From the NCBI RefSeq assembly GCF_016802725.1, contig NC_052669.1:21295770-21359769 (forward strand): 64,000 nt of DNA. Reading direction: 5' to 3'. Under the pieces are notes generated by a model. It saw only the letters and a program-made list of their open reading frames with translations, was not told the origin of the DNA and made no database searches. Numbering within the stretch: the stretch's first letter is position 1; each line of letters starts with the position of its first letter. The position numbers were made by a program, and so were the translations under genes. This DNA is from Solenopsis invicta. Lineage: Eukaryota > Arthropoda > Insecta > Hymenoptera > Formicidae. Of this stretch, positions 22,196-36,600 are shown piece by piece.

Positions 22196-24480
22196 TTAAC
22201 GCATAATACGTGCAGTCCACGAACGTAGACGTTCGTAAAATGTCAATTTTTTACGAGGCTCTCTTTTCTGTTTTGCTAAAGTTAGAAATACTTCATCCAT
22301 TGACGGTTGAGTGACTGAAAAGTCTGTGATCCACACGTATCTCTGCCTTAGCTTTTCGAGTTTATCAAACACGTAACTGTACGAAATGTCAGTCTCTAAT
22401 TCGTATTTAAGAACACCCTGCGGCAAAGCAAAAATAAATGTGTAACAACAATATACACTGTTAAATATCAAATTTAAATCAATTCTTTGAGTTAAATAAC
22501 ATTATGTTATTTTTAACTTTTATGTGTGTGTGTCGAAATTTATCATTTTAACACAGAGAACATGTGATTAAAAAAAAACAACTACATTTAATGAACACGT
22601 TTCTGTAGTTGCACTTCTTAGTTTCAAAGTAAGCGTTTATAATGTTAATATATGGACTTAATAAACAAACTAAATTTGAGTCAAAATTTAACATATTTCT
22701 CGAGTTAAATTTTTTAACTTTATTGTTTTAGTTAATTTAACGACGTTGTATGAAGTATGAGCAGTGGTGACATAGGAATGTTTAAAAGGTGACTCAAATT
22801 GGGTACAATTCGACATTACGAATTTAACAGTGTATATCTTATTATATAAATCTTATATCTTATCTTATAAGATATAAGATATGTACGATTTATATAAACA
22901 ATGTATTATATAAATCTTGTATGTGTATCTTATACCTTACTATACACTAAATAAATATATAATAAGAAGTAAATTTCTTTCTTAGTTTATATTTTATAAA
23001 AATCTTTCAAATGCGTTTATCTAAATTATTGAAAAATAGTACATCAGATCAGTATGTAAAATTATACGTCCCACTTACCAAGTAACTGTCCTTGAATCTT
23101 ATTGCTGGAAAGCTTTCGCTAATAATATTCTTGATCTTCTCGAGATGCGCAAGTTGATATCCCGGTACTATTTTAATGTTTAACATGAAGTTATGGCCGT
23201 ACTTTTCCTTCAGATGCTCGCAAGATCCAATTGTGGTAAATTGGCCGTTAGCCATAATGCCAACGCGTAAACACATCGCTTCTGCTTCTCGCATACTGAA
23301 ATTCATAAAATCGAATTTGATGTGTACTTTGTATGTGTAATGTTTATTTCTTGCAAACTGACCTATCCGTAGTGATCAATATAGATTTTCCCATCTCCCG
23401 TATCTGATGCAAAATTTCGCAGATTGCGTGTCTGCTCATTAGATCGACTCCAGCGGATGGTTCGTCCATAAATATCATCGGTAAATCGCCGACTAAACTT
23501 TGCAGTATGCAAAGTCTTCTTCGAATTCCCCAGGAGTAGTGGGCGATTTTTAAATTCTCAAAATCCAACATATCTAGGAAATGAATTTTATTATCGAAGA
23601 TTATTTAGTGTTTAATACTTTGCATTGTTTTAAACGAAGCAAGAAATTTTTAATTTGTTCTGATTTTGATACTGTATATTTTTACCCAATACATCTAGCC
23701 ATTTGTTCACTTCATTATTGATATGCACATATGGGACACCGCGAAGTGCCGCGTGTAGCTGCAAGTATTGCCTTCCTGTCATGAAATCGCTCAATCCGTT
23801 AGTTTGCGGGCAGTATCCTATCATACCTACGAACTTTTATATAAAACAATAAAAAATTTCTAATAATTAACATGCTATCTAAAAAATGAATGGGACATTA
23901 AAATGTTGGATGTAGAAAAGTTATATATGCTTCTCACTAAATGCTTTGTATTAGTTAACAATGATATAATTATTTTGTTGCATTTTGGAAGAATAATAAG
24001 ATAATGCTCACCATATCTGGGTTTCTTGCGAATTCGTAGTCATTTAAAACTGCTTTTCCAGCCGACATTTTTGTTTGACCTACCAGCATCTTGTAAATCG
24101 TTGATTTTCCCGCACCGTTAAATCCTAACAAGCCAAAACACTCTTGATGGTAGACCTGTGTAGACAAAATCTGTGTATTTAATATTATATTTCCTCGTGG
24201 AAAAATACTATTATACTCGAAAAAAATTAGAAGTTATAAAAAAGTTGCTCGAAACTAATACTATATTATTAGTTTCAACAGATTTATCGCTACTATTTTT
24301 CCATAAAGGTTATATAGTAAAATGAAATGATATACAGGAACAAATCATTTAATCAGAATTAGATAAATTTGCTTACATTAAAGTTAATTCCTCGAACCAC
24401 TGCTTCTCCAGCGTATTTTTTTGTTAAATTTTGGACAACGAGAGCAACTCGCGATGGAAGCGATTTTGTTTCATCATAAT
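22196..24480 (-). CDS. ABCA exons 25-30: nucleotide-binding domain 2 and C-terminus
   Basis: Residues about 1305-1652. Walker A is GFNGAGKST (1350-1358), the Q-loop is GYCPQTNG (Q about 1397), and Walker B is IFMDEPSAGVD (D about 1473, E about 1474). The signature is YSWGIRRRL (1449-1457) instead of the ABCA-type YSGGNKRKL. At the switch position the family's histidine (TSHSMEE-type) is replaced by aspartate: ITTDSMREAEAMC, D about 1506. The last exon carries the conserved C-terminal block with LKYELE, then ITDFSVTQPSMDEVFLTLAK as in other ABCA proteins, and a basic tail. Confidence 0.88.
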
Positions 24481-24604
24481 CTGTATGCAGAAAAAAAGAG
24501 ATAAAATATTTTTTAGTAAAAAGTGAAAATGTTTTAAATAATTTTTTAATAAAAGAGTGTATGTATCGCACATTTATAAGCTTAAAAAAAAGCAAAAGCA
24601 GAAG

Positions 24605-24659
<55 letters not shown>

Positions 24660-27600
24660 TAGAGAGAGAGAGAGAAAGCGCAAATAATATAATATATAAC
24701 TTTCATCTTCTACTAGATCTTTTTTTTACGTTTCATATATTCTTCGACTTGCTTCTTTTCCTTCGTAACTTCCGATTCTATAATATCATCATCTTTCATG
24801 GGAGGCATAAAATAACTGTACCACTTTCTACGATTCTTTTCTTCGAAAATCTCTAGTACTATATAAAAGGCGAATATTTGACATATCATTAAAAGTATGT
24901 CGTCTATAACTGAATGATCATACTCAGAGCCGAATTGTTTAATCAGCATTACATCTAATTGCTTGTAACAATTTTCTCCTTGACAATTTTCTGAAATGTA
25001 TCATATTAGTAGCATTGTATAGCAAGAGATAATAGTTTATAATTATAATAATGATAATTTTTATGAGCTTACGACAACAAGGATCTTCAATATAAAATTC
25101 TGTATCGCAAGTATGAAAGTAACTGCATTGTCTGTTATATAAATTTAGCATAATGTAATTGCTTAGAGCACAAGCTAAAACGTATGGTGGAAATATATGT
25201 ACAAGAAATTCTAACACATATCTTTCGGTTTTGCTGAGTACGCGAAATACCAATGGAAAAATAACAGAGCTGTTGACCAATAGCACTGCAAAATGTATTC
25301 TGTATTTAATTACAGATATTTTAGTATGCCAAATTAAATTCAATGTTATTTTTTACAGTAAAAATTTATAAATCACGGAAAGAACAGTTTTAATAAAATA
25401 TATAAAAATTTTACTAGATAGAAATATCTATTTTACTAGATAAAAAATAACTACACAATTAAATAACTACAAATTAAAAAATGTTTTATACATTTTATAA
25501 GCGTTTTATAATTGTTTTATATGTTTTAAGTGTTTTTTTATGAATTAAAATGTTCATTTGAAAAACGTTTCTTTTCTGATAAAAATATGTTTTTGAAACC
25601 ATTATAAAAATTTTTCTTAATTGTATAGAAACATAAAAATATTACGTTTTATAAATTATATGGTTTTAGAAACTTTTTTGATATATCGTTTTTTATTGGT
25701 TTTTTATAAAACTATATACACGTATATGAAATCATCATGTACTATTTGGAAATATTAAGTTGGACCATTAAAATACATAATTACGTAAGATGTTTGAATA
25801 TTTAGAGTGTCTAATGTAATTATTTTCAGATTTATATCTGACAAAATTTTTATATCTTTCAGCAAAATTGTTCGTTTCATGAAGCAATATATAATTAAAT
25901 AAATAAATAATGTATCTAATTACTGACACGCTACAAAATTGATTAATATCATGATTAAATATGCATTTTGTGGTTTCCTTGTAAAAAGTTGTATGCAATA
26001 ACCTAATGGAATGGCGCACCCTCCGTAACACAGGAATATCATCAGTACTTGGACTGAAACATTAATCAATTACAGGTATTTTTAGGATTAAGTTTCTAAT
26101 TCTTATGTAACATATACATCCATAAATATATAACATTTTTGTTTCATAAAAAAAATTTACTATCGCAAAGTTTGCGATATGTTAAAAAAAAAATAATTTT
26201 TAATAAATTGAAAAATATAAGTTTTATTCACACAAAAAAACAAATTCTTAATTCACGTATATTTTTATTCTTAAATGCTATTTGTTTTCATTTAAGTTTG
26301 AAATGCTGTCTTCAATTACAACTGTTTACTTGCATCAATAATAAATAGATTTGTGCAAAGTATATTTTATTTTTAAGATCGTATTTTTATTTTTAATATC
26401 ATATTGTTCTCACGACAAACTCAATCACATTATTTGAAAGCTATTTAGTCTTGGATTAAGAATTACATATTTGAAAGTGCGCTCGAAACGCACTTGTTTC
26501 GCATTCACGGGCAACAGTGTGCATAACAACTCGGCGGATCCCAGTATCAAGCAAGATGATTCACCCTCTGTTCGAAAATAACTTTGGTTATTACAAGTAA
26601 AAATAATGCAGTTGGCAGAAATGAATATTACTGGTGTTGCGTTTAGTTTCTTTCACCCGTAAAACCAGTAGACAGTCTCAAATAACGCGGCGCGATGCAA
26701 GAAGATCTCCCTAAAAGCCGTTGCGGTAGCTTGCGAAGCGAGAGACTCCCCACTCCGCCTACCCAAAGCGCGCGTGCACTCCGGTTAATGCTCCCCCACT
26801 CGGGTCGTTGACCGTATACGATTCTGTCAGACAAGCGCACGTGTGCGTCGTCTGGCCTGCCTTCCCACTCTCCTCGGTTCAGACGGAGTGGGGAGTGGCG
26901 CGCGGCGTAGCGGTCAACGACCCGAGCATTGACCGGCGTGCACGCGCGCCATGGGCAAGCGGAGTCTCTCGCTACGCGAGACTACCGCAACGACTTTTAG
27001 AGAGATCTTCTTGCATCCCATCACGTTAAACAACATGAGTAAAATGTGCAAATAAATCCGCCGTAGCAGACCTGCCTGCTTGAAGAAAAAATAATCCTAA
27101 TGCAAGCATATTTAATGTTAAACGGGCGCAATTCTATTCTTTAAATAAAGTAAAATTTGTTTTCAATTAAGAATATCTTTCCTTAAAAATAATTTATTCT
27201 TAATCGAAGATTATTTAGTCTTGGTGCTATTCTAAGCATAAAATATTCTTAAATTAAAACATTTATGCATTTCTTTAAGAATTCATTTGTTGTGTGATAG
27301 AAAATACGAGCAGAGATAAATATTTCGTATAATTTAAAAATAAAATTCTTACCGATCTCTAAATTTGAGAAATACAATGTGCGGCTATAGATAGTTAAGA
27401 TAACAATCCCAAAGAGCAATATGGAAAACGTATACAGAAGAAAATCAATAATATATGTCGGGATCCAATAGATTCGTGGAGATACACCGATCGCATTGGT
27501 TTGCAACATCTTTGAGTGTGTATTTAGTTCTCGTATTCCCATGTCAATGGAAGGTAGAAGAAGGAATAAAGTTATTATTATAGCAGCGTTTGCCCAGTTC

Positions 27601-30600
27601 CGTATGCTACGTGGGTGAATCAACAAATGTTGCCACTGTAAATATCATATATTTAAACTTTTTAAATGCTGAGACGTGAAAAATACAGAATGTTCACCTT
27701 TTTTTTTGGATTTATGATTTTTATACATAATGGCACACAAATATTTTATCAAACATTAAAAAATACTCCTTTATCTCAATTTTATTTAGTTATTATATAA
27801 TATCTATAAATAATCTATTTCTCTCATATACCCAAAAGTAGATAAGCTTAAAATGTATAATTAATGTGATGAAAAACTACTTAAATTTAATTAAATTACA
27901 TTAATTAATGTCGAAGACATTACCTGTCCCGGACGAATTAATGGTCGACTAGTCAGTTTGATCCAACAATCATCTGAACCGGAATGATAACGCAATAACG
28001 CATTATGCAGTAAATTTAATGCGATTGGTCCACTGTGCATAGCAGTGGATGAATACATAAGTTGTACACGTCCGTCTGCGTATGTATCGATGGACATCAC
28101 ATAACGATCTCTAAACTGTTATGAAATAATGAATAATTGTAACATTTTTAGGATACATCTTTTTACGATACCTCTATCGAATGTAAGTCAGGGTGAGCCA
28201 TAACATCCGTGGCTGGAATGTTTTTGGAGATATGATAATTATGCCTTTCACTATATGCTTGACCAGTGATGTACAATGTGACAAGAAAGTCTCTCATGGA
28301 CTTATCATCAGCCGCATAATATAGCACGTGAAAATTTTGGTCTATGTAACTCGTCAGATTCATTATCTTCTCGCTACAGAAATAATTACATATTTTAATT
28401 TTTTTTTAGTTTATTTTTATAAAAAATTATTTTTTGTGCATAAAATATCTATCGTAAAATTTCTAAATGTGCTTTAATGTATATCATAAAAAAATGCAAC
28501 GTAATTTTCTATTAGTACTAAATTTTACTTGATAAAAAAAGTAAAAAATCATTATGTGTAAAAATAAAGTGCCAAAATATAATAAGTAATTTCTTTATAT
28601 AATGATATTATATATTATGCTGTTTAATAATAGTATTATTGCATTTTAATAACAGTCACGTAAATGATTATTAAAAGATAGCGTACAATTTTTATAAAAT
28701 AATGTAATAAACATCGCAGTAATTTATACATTTATTTTATTTATATATTTACATGAAGGAAATAATTTTTTTTACAGTGGCAAGTAAAACCAACTTACCT
28801 CGTGTCAAAGAGAGTGAAACTGCTCAACTCAGCGATCATGGTAACCAAAGTGAGTGTAATAATCGCCAAGATTATCTAAAACAACTTTTTTTACTTATAT
28901 ATAATATAATATAAATTATAGATACACAGTATATGTTATGTTTTTTTTTTGTAACAAAACGAGAAATTTACCGAAAACGTGTATGTTTTCCAGGACGAAG
29001 CGATGTGCATTAATTTCTTGTAGAACATCGCAAAAATTTGCTGTCGTCGTAAAGTGTTACCGGTCAATCGTTCCCATGGCTCAGCTAATAATTATATTTT
29101 AGATCAACATTTAATTAATCAAGAATGTAATTTAATTAATTTGTTTACGATGTCTAGCGTCATGTATTTATTATATCATTGTTAAATTATTTTAAATGAA
29201 TCATTATTGATAAACAAATTCCAATTATTACTTTTATTGCTATTTACTATATTTTATATTTTACAACTTGATAGACTGTAATGTCAAAATTTTACCTGTC
29301 TGTAACAAGTGCCGTCGCCTCTGTTGCACAATGAGTTCGTACTTGTTGCTAGGTAATTTCACGCTTCGCTCCTTAAATTGGCTTTCTAAACCTATTCTAA
29401 ATACAAAATAATTAACGTTGGTACTTACTGGTATAAAATTTACGTGTAAACTATAAAAAATTAAAAAGTAAAATGATTTTTCTTACTATAATACATATTT
29501 TATAAATGGAAAATATTATATTTAGCTTTAACTTTTAAAATTTAGATATAAGGAATTTGTTAATCATCTTAAATTGGAAATCAATATTGGAAATAAATGT
29601 TGAAATTAAACATGATTGCACCTGAGGAATTGACCCTCGATACTAGCAGTACTTAATGCGACCGACACAATTTTCAATTCTTCCTTATTGATTTCTAAAT
29701 GTTGAAGTAATTTAGTAAATCGACTTTTTCTTGGCACATCGAATCTTATTACTAAACCCATCACGCTTCGCAGAGTAATTGGATCTGCTGAAAATTCTTG
29801 TATTTCCGTATGAATTTGCTTCACATTACAATCTTCTTGTACCAATAAACTTAGTACATAACCGATCTCTAATTTCAATTAATTTTAGAAAAATTTGATT
29901 AAATAAAATCGAAAAATTGGTTAACATCTTTAAATTCTTTTTTTTATCTTAAAAGATTGATTTTATTTTATACAATTTAAATTGTCAATAAGAGAGTTAT
30001 ATCTTACCATATCGACGATTTAAATACATTTTTGAGCCGTAACATTCGATCTTTCCGTTTGCAATTATAGCGATTCTATCGGCAAGAAAATCCGCAACTT
30101 CCATAGAATGAGTTGCTATTAGTATCGTCTTGTGTCTTTTTATATCCTGTAAAACGTTATTGCGTATTTGATACGGTTTTTTTTTATTCTATACATTAAA
30201 ACAATCTATTCAAAGAAAATCATTTACCAAAAGTAAATCCCACATTAGCTTTTTGTGCTCAGGGTCAATACCGTATGTAGGTTCGTCGAGAATGAGGATC
30301 TATGAGAATTTATATTTTATTGACTTAAACGAAAAACGATATGCTCCAATTTACTTATTGATTACAATTTTTGGATTTACTATAATTCGTTAAATTTATA
30401 AATTGAATAACGTACATTAGTATTGCCGATAAGTGCCATTGCTAGACAAATTCTTCTTTGCGTACCAAAGGAGCAAGATTTCGCTTTCGTATCCTTCACG
30501 TACTCTAAGTTGAGCTGCTTTAACAACTTTAATGATTCCCTATATGCATCCATATAAGTCATTCCTTTCATCTAAAAAAAGAATTGCGTTATTGAATAAA

Positions 30601-33600
30601 CTTTAAACACTTTAAAAATTTGATAACTCTTACAACAGTTTTGATTATGCACTATTATATTTGTAATATTATGTGTAATATTATAATATATTTTAGCTTA
30701 AATTTACTTTTATTTATAACAATTTAGATAAAATCATTTATTTATTAATTGAAAAATTACGTGGATTAATAGAAAAATAAATTTTATTTAAGTACTTTAA
30801 TTAACAAAATTGCTAATTAACAGTTTTCAATATTTAAAACTTTGTACGCAAAATGGAAAATATTATTTAATAAATATCGATGAATAAAATTTATTGTTAA
30901 TAGGTTTCTATATGACCCTTGTGATAAGTTGAGTATTAATATATAGTTCATATTTGAACGTGAAAATATTACGCTACACAGTTATTTTACATATTAAGCA
31001 AATATGTATTAATATTTTTTTCCCTACATCTTGTTCGACTGGTAAATTAATAAGTAGAGAGAAGAAAAAGAGAGAGAGACAAACAGTTTACTTTCAAGTA
31101 TTAAGTCAGTTAATTATAAATTATGACATTAGAAAACTGGTTCTTATAAATGAAAGTGGTGTTTATTTTCAATATTTTTTGAGAGTATGTAAATTTAGCC
31201 TACGTCATATACGCTATTGGTTATAAATTTTTAAACATTTATATAAAAAACTTGAATTTTTAATCAGAAGAATCTATAACAACATAAATTAATATTTTAT
31301 ATATTAAATAACTATCACCATATTAACATATTTATTTTAGATTAAAAATATTACTTAAATATATGGGACGTCAATTGTTGTTGTCATCTTTTACGTTTCA
31401 TTAACAAAGAATGTTTACCATGCCAAATATATAGAGATGCTGTATTGTCGTCAAATAATTCACTAATATATTTTCTTGCGGGCAATAACCAATCGGACAT
31501 AGTGATCCGTTCTCCAAGTAAACGTGACCATGAGTCGGTTTATACATTCCTGTAACATATTACACTTTCATTAATAACCTTGTAGCAAAAGTAGGTGATC
31601 AATTCATTTTTTATTGTACCGATAATCATCTTTAACAAACAGCTTTTGCCGGAGCCATTGTGGCCCAGAATGACACTGAACTCTTGATGATAAAAGTCGA
31701 TCGTTACATCATTTACAGCCGTAATACGTTCGCCAAACTTGCCAAATTCCTTTCTGACACATCTTACTCGAATAGATGGCTATTATTCATATATGTAAAT
31801 CAATCATGCGAAGAATACCAGCTAAGATAAATAGCCAATTGAGAGGTAATTATTAATGTCTTGTAAAATTTATATTTTTTTGATCATTAAATGACAAATT
31901 AGTTTTTGCATTAAATAACAATTGTCTCTTGAAAATAATTTAAATATTGCTAAATGCTTTTATAGTCTTTTGTTTTATGTGAATTATTTTTAATTGTTAT
32001 AAAAAAAAATAATATACAATTTTGTAATAGCAGAATAATAAAAGAGCAAAATGCTAAGATGTATTAATTTACGTTATAAATTCATAAATGATATCGATGT
32101 AATGTAATTAATAAGAAGTGGAGTTCTGACTGACGAAAATGTCAAACATAAAGGTGAGAAGGTGAGACTATGCAGCGGTTGCAGCGGATCTTATTGTTAG
32201 GGAGAGAGTGGCTGAATAAGTTTTACAACCTGCAGCCTACGCACGCGAACTATGCGCCACATATTCGTCAAACTTGAAACACAATCATTGCCTGCAGTCT
32301 TATTCATTAAAAAAATATTCGTTATTCAGCACTGAGAGCCGCTACGACCGACAAGGGTCATTTCACTTTTACGTTTGATAAAAAGAATCATTTATTTCAT
32401 CACTTTTATCATGTGTAAGTCAAGTATACGAAGCACCAGCTAAAATAAATAGCCAATTAGTAGATTTAGATAATTATTGTTTTATGAAAATTATTCTTTA
32501 TCTGATGTATTTCTAATGATAAATTAGTGTTGTACGTATACAATAATGATCGTTTCTTGCAAACAATTTAAATATCTTGTCAAATGTTTTTATTATCCTA
32601 TATTTTAGTGATTTTGAATTATTTTAACATGTCGATGTTTTAAAGAAACGATGTATGATTCATATTTGCATAATAATAAAAAAGCAAAATGCCAAGATGT
32701 TAATTTACGAATGCAAATTCGTAAATGACATGATCGTAAAAATAATTATGCACACAGACCGATGTTCATAATCGGTTTTTATGTTTAAAGCCGTATCAAA
32801 TAGTATTTTAAGTTGTCATAAACCGACCACAAAGAAGAAGGTCGCTAATACCGACATAGACCTTCTAAAGCGACACCTTATTTCTCGGAAACATATTACA
32901 TCGTATTAATACTGACAGAAGTGTAATTTATTTAGATCATTAAAGATATAAATACCCTTTATTTATTCACGGTTTTTTTTTTAAGAAGGTGTTCTTATAA
33001 TTTAATCACTTTTAATGATACGTTTTTAAAAATATCAAAGAGAAAAGTTGTTCGTTTTGAAGTGGCAAATATTATAAAAGCAAGAGTTTTCTTTTCAAAG
33101 CCATACAATTTTCGAGATTTTAATTTTATTACCATTTTTTATAAAACTAAAGGTATAATTTTTCTTACATAATATGATTCTTTTAGTAAAAGTATTGTAT
33201 TAAGATAGAGTTATCGATAAAGAGATATTTTCTACTTTATCATATCATATTTCAACATAAACTATAAAATGTTCATAATGATTAATCATTAATTTTCTGA
33301 TAATTGTAATACTTTTGTGCATTGACTAATTAGGCGCATCAACTGATGTAAGGAAAACACATTATAGCTTTTCGACAAATTATATTGTTTCAATAAAAAA
33401 AATGGCAATAGCTCTGAAATCTGAACAAATATAACCAAAAAATATGAAAAAGTAATATTAATCTTTTGATTGTGTATGTGTCTAAGATGTACAAAGTAAC
33501 ATTTGTTTGTAATTGTAAAACTGGCAAACTCGCCTTAAGAAAAAAGAAGTGATAGAATGGTGTCACGTCTGAATTCTGCTACTACTGTCTGTTATATTAA

Positions 33601-36600
33601 TTTTGGAGCTCAATTTCTCAGACGCTAGCTCTTTTTAGTTATGCTACAAGAACATTAATTATTACAAAATACAAAACAATATTATATAAATATTATAAAA
33701 ATTGTTATACTTGATAGAAGATATTTTCTAGTTTGTATTTATATTTTCAAAGTTTCATTGTGAATTTTAGTTTAAAGTACAATCTAAAAATAAAGTGTAT
33801 GTCAGTATGTTAGTGGTATATATGACTTTTCTCTATTATTATCTTAAGACTTTTATTACTTAGGACGTTTTTCAAATAAAAATCGATTATAAATACCGGC
33901 CATGGGTCGCTTTAAATAAATGTTATGCCAGAATTAATATTTGCGAGTAAATTTGCCAGACATAATGTTATATGTACCTTTATGTATGATGGTGTGTGCT
34001 CTACTGCCGACCAATTAGTCGATCCTCGAATCGTTAATTCGTCATTGTCATAAATAGGTTTCTATATAATATATTTTTTAATAAAAATTACATGAGAATC
34101 ACTTTTATATTTTCCATAATATTCTTTTCAACGTTATTTATACTTATTTTATATTTTAAAAAATATGAAATAAATATAAACAACGTTGAAAAAAATATTA
34201 TTGCGCATAAACATAATTTATGTGAGATAACTTTAAAAAATAACAGTTTTACAATATATTGGAATTATAAATCTTTTTTATTTACCTTGCATAAATAGTA
34301 CCAGGGCTTCGCACTGCCAAATTTTCCTGGATTAATATTATCCAAGTACACTGCTAACAGATACCAAAAAATAATATGCAATAGCCACGCAAACAGAATT
34401 ACGCCAACAGGAATCTTTCTTGCGGCGTGAATGATATCATGAACGTCTCGTAGTGTTATCAATTCTGAAAGCCATCGCGGCCACAAGTACGAGATTGGGC
34501 CATAATTCCGTGGTTTTACTTTTTGCCAGATATTTCTTAAATCATCGCTTTCATAATCATCTGTTAACATAGATGACATAATGCACATTAATATATATAG
34601 AGGAATATAGAGGAATAATATTATTCCTCTTTTATATGATGTATGTAATGCAATTAATTTTGCTTGCAAAATCTCTTTGTATCGGAAACTATGTGTATGT
34701 GTGTGCATGTGTGTGTATGTGAGTATGATTACAAAATTTATACATAATAATTAATTTTATAATTATGAGTACAAAGAATTTATTCCTGTAGATCGCATGT
34801 TTTAATAGAACATAAAGTACTAATTACTAAAAAATTATTGTGATAGGTTGTGATCAGTGATTGATTTAAATATTGTGATAAACAGCCTAATAATTTGTGC
34901 AATAACTGCTTGAGTAATTTGTAATAGGTGCTTGAATAACGTGCTCATGAAGAATGCGTGTTATGCAATCTACGCAAAACTTCCTTGTTTGCATATCTAT
35001 ACATTCACTATTAATTTATGTTTTGTACATAAGTTGGATAATTTCATAAATAACAAAAAATAACAATTTTATTTATAATACAAAAATATTTTTTGAATAT
35101 GAGCGATTAAAAGTCTTTTTCGAGAAAAGGTATGATTTAATTTATGTAAGAGCTAAGTTTCAATACTGATAGTAACGGCGTGCAGTTTGAAAAATTAGAA
35201 AATGTATATAAAATTCTATGAATTACTATTTGAGCAGCAAGATTTGCTATGATTGCGTTGTTGATCTTGTTTCGATTTTAATTGTATTATTTCACGCGGT
35301 CTTTGGGTGTATGTTAATTAAAAATATTTTTCTTTATGTCGATTTGGTTTTCTTCTTTTCTTGGTTTGAATTTAATTAAACATCATTTTATATATTTTAA
35401 ATAATCATTATGTTATTCAGATTAAGTTTAAACAATAGGTTGACTCACCCGAGTGAATTGTAAAGGCTACTATTCCATACAGTAAGCTACTATGCGGCAA
35501 AATCAGCGAAATGACTTCCCACAGAACAGATTGTCTTACTAAGAATTGATCCAGAATAATAGTTATGTGTGTCAAAAAAAGCCAGAATACAACCGATGTG
35601 AGTAACGCTTTTGTAGCTATCATAAAAAGAGGTGTAGTAATAAGATTAGAATTTTTAATGAAACACAAAAAGAATTTTTCTTAGAATTTACTTTTAAAAT
35701 TATGGTAGTGGAATAATGTGACGTTACTAATTTTATTATAATTTTGATGTAATTTTAGTAAAATTTAAACAAATTATTTCATATTTTATTGTGGTAGATA
35801 TTAACAAATCAAAGAAATTCACATAAAATTCTTCGCAAGCGCAGCATGTATCTTGTTATCTCATTGGTACTACCATGATTTTGAAGATATTCTAAGAGAA
35901 AACTTTCTCTATGTAAGAATCAAGCATGTCTTCATTACTATATTTATTATTAAAAAATATATATACTCGAATATTGCGAGAGAAATGTTTTAGGTAACTT
36001 ACAATGATCAAAAAACGTGCTGACAGTGAACATGAAAAGCACCGAGAGTATATTGTACATCATAATAAATATAACTACGACTAGTGCGTTTGTGCCCGAA
36101 AACACGGGGGACAGAATAATAGTACATGCAATTGTCACGGGTAACAAGGTGATCATAAGATAATTAAGCCATCCGAAGTACAACATTGCGAAAGATATAT
36201 TTGTTAATCTCATAAGACCCTAAAGAAAGATCTTTATTAACAACAGCCACATCATAAAGCATTAAAGAATTATTTTGACCAAAAAGTTAATTTTGTTTGA
36301 CAGATGCTCACTCTGAATCCAGTTTGTTTATCGTGAAGTGCCTTTTTTAACGTCGCTGCTGGCAACAAGAGGAAGGCGATAACCATTACGTAATAGATCA
36401 CGCTTATGTTGGGTCGAATGACGTATGGTAAGATTAAAAAGTTGACTTTGTAAAATGGAAATCGGCTGACAGTCAGCTGCAAAAAGTCTATTCTTATTAA
36501 TTGCTGTTTATTAAAACAATTATTTATGTCGATTCTATTATAATTTCATTATTTGAAGTTTTTACGTTATCAGCGATCCTCGGTAACATTGGATTTGTCC

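Noticed and set aside
29281..29410. ABCA exon 16 beginning at the stronger-looking ATAG/GTTTAG site (29389)
   Set aside because: Joining there to exon 15 breaks the reading frame (in-frame stop). The AAAG acceptor at 29382-29383 keeps the frame, so that joint was preferred although its pyrimidine tract is poor.
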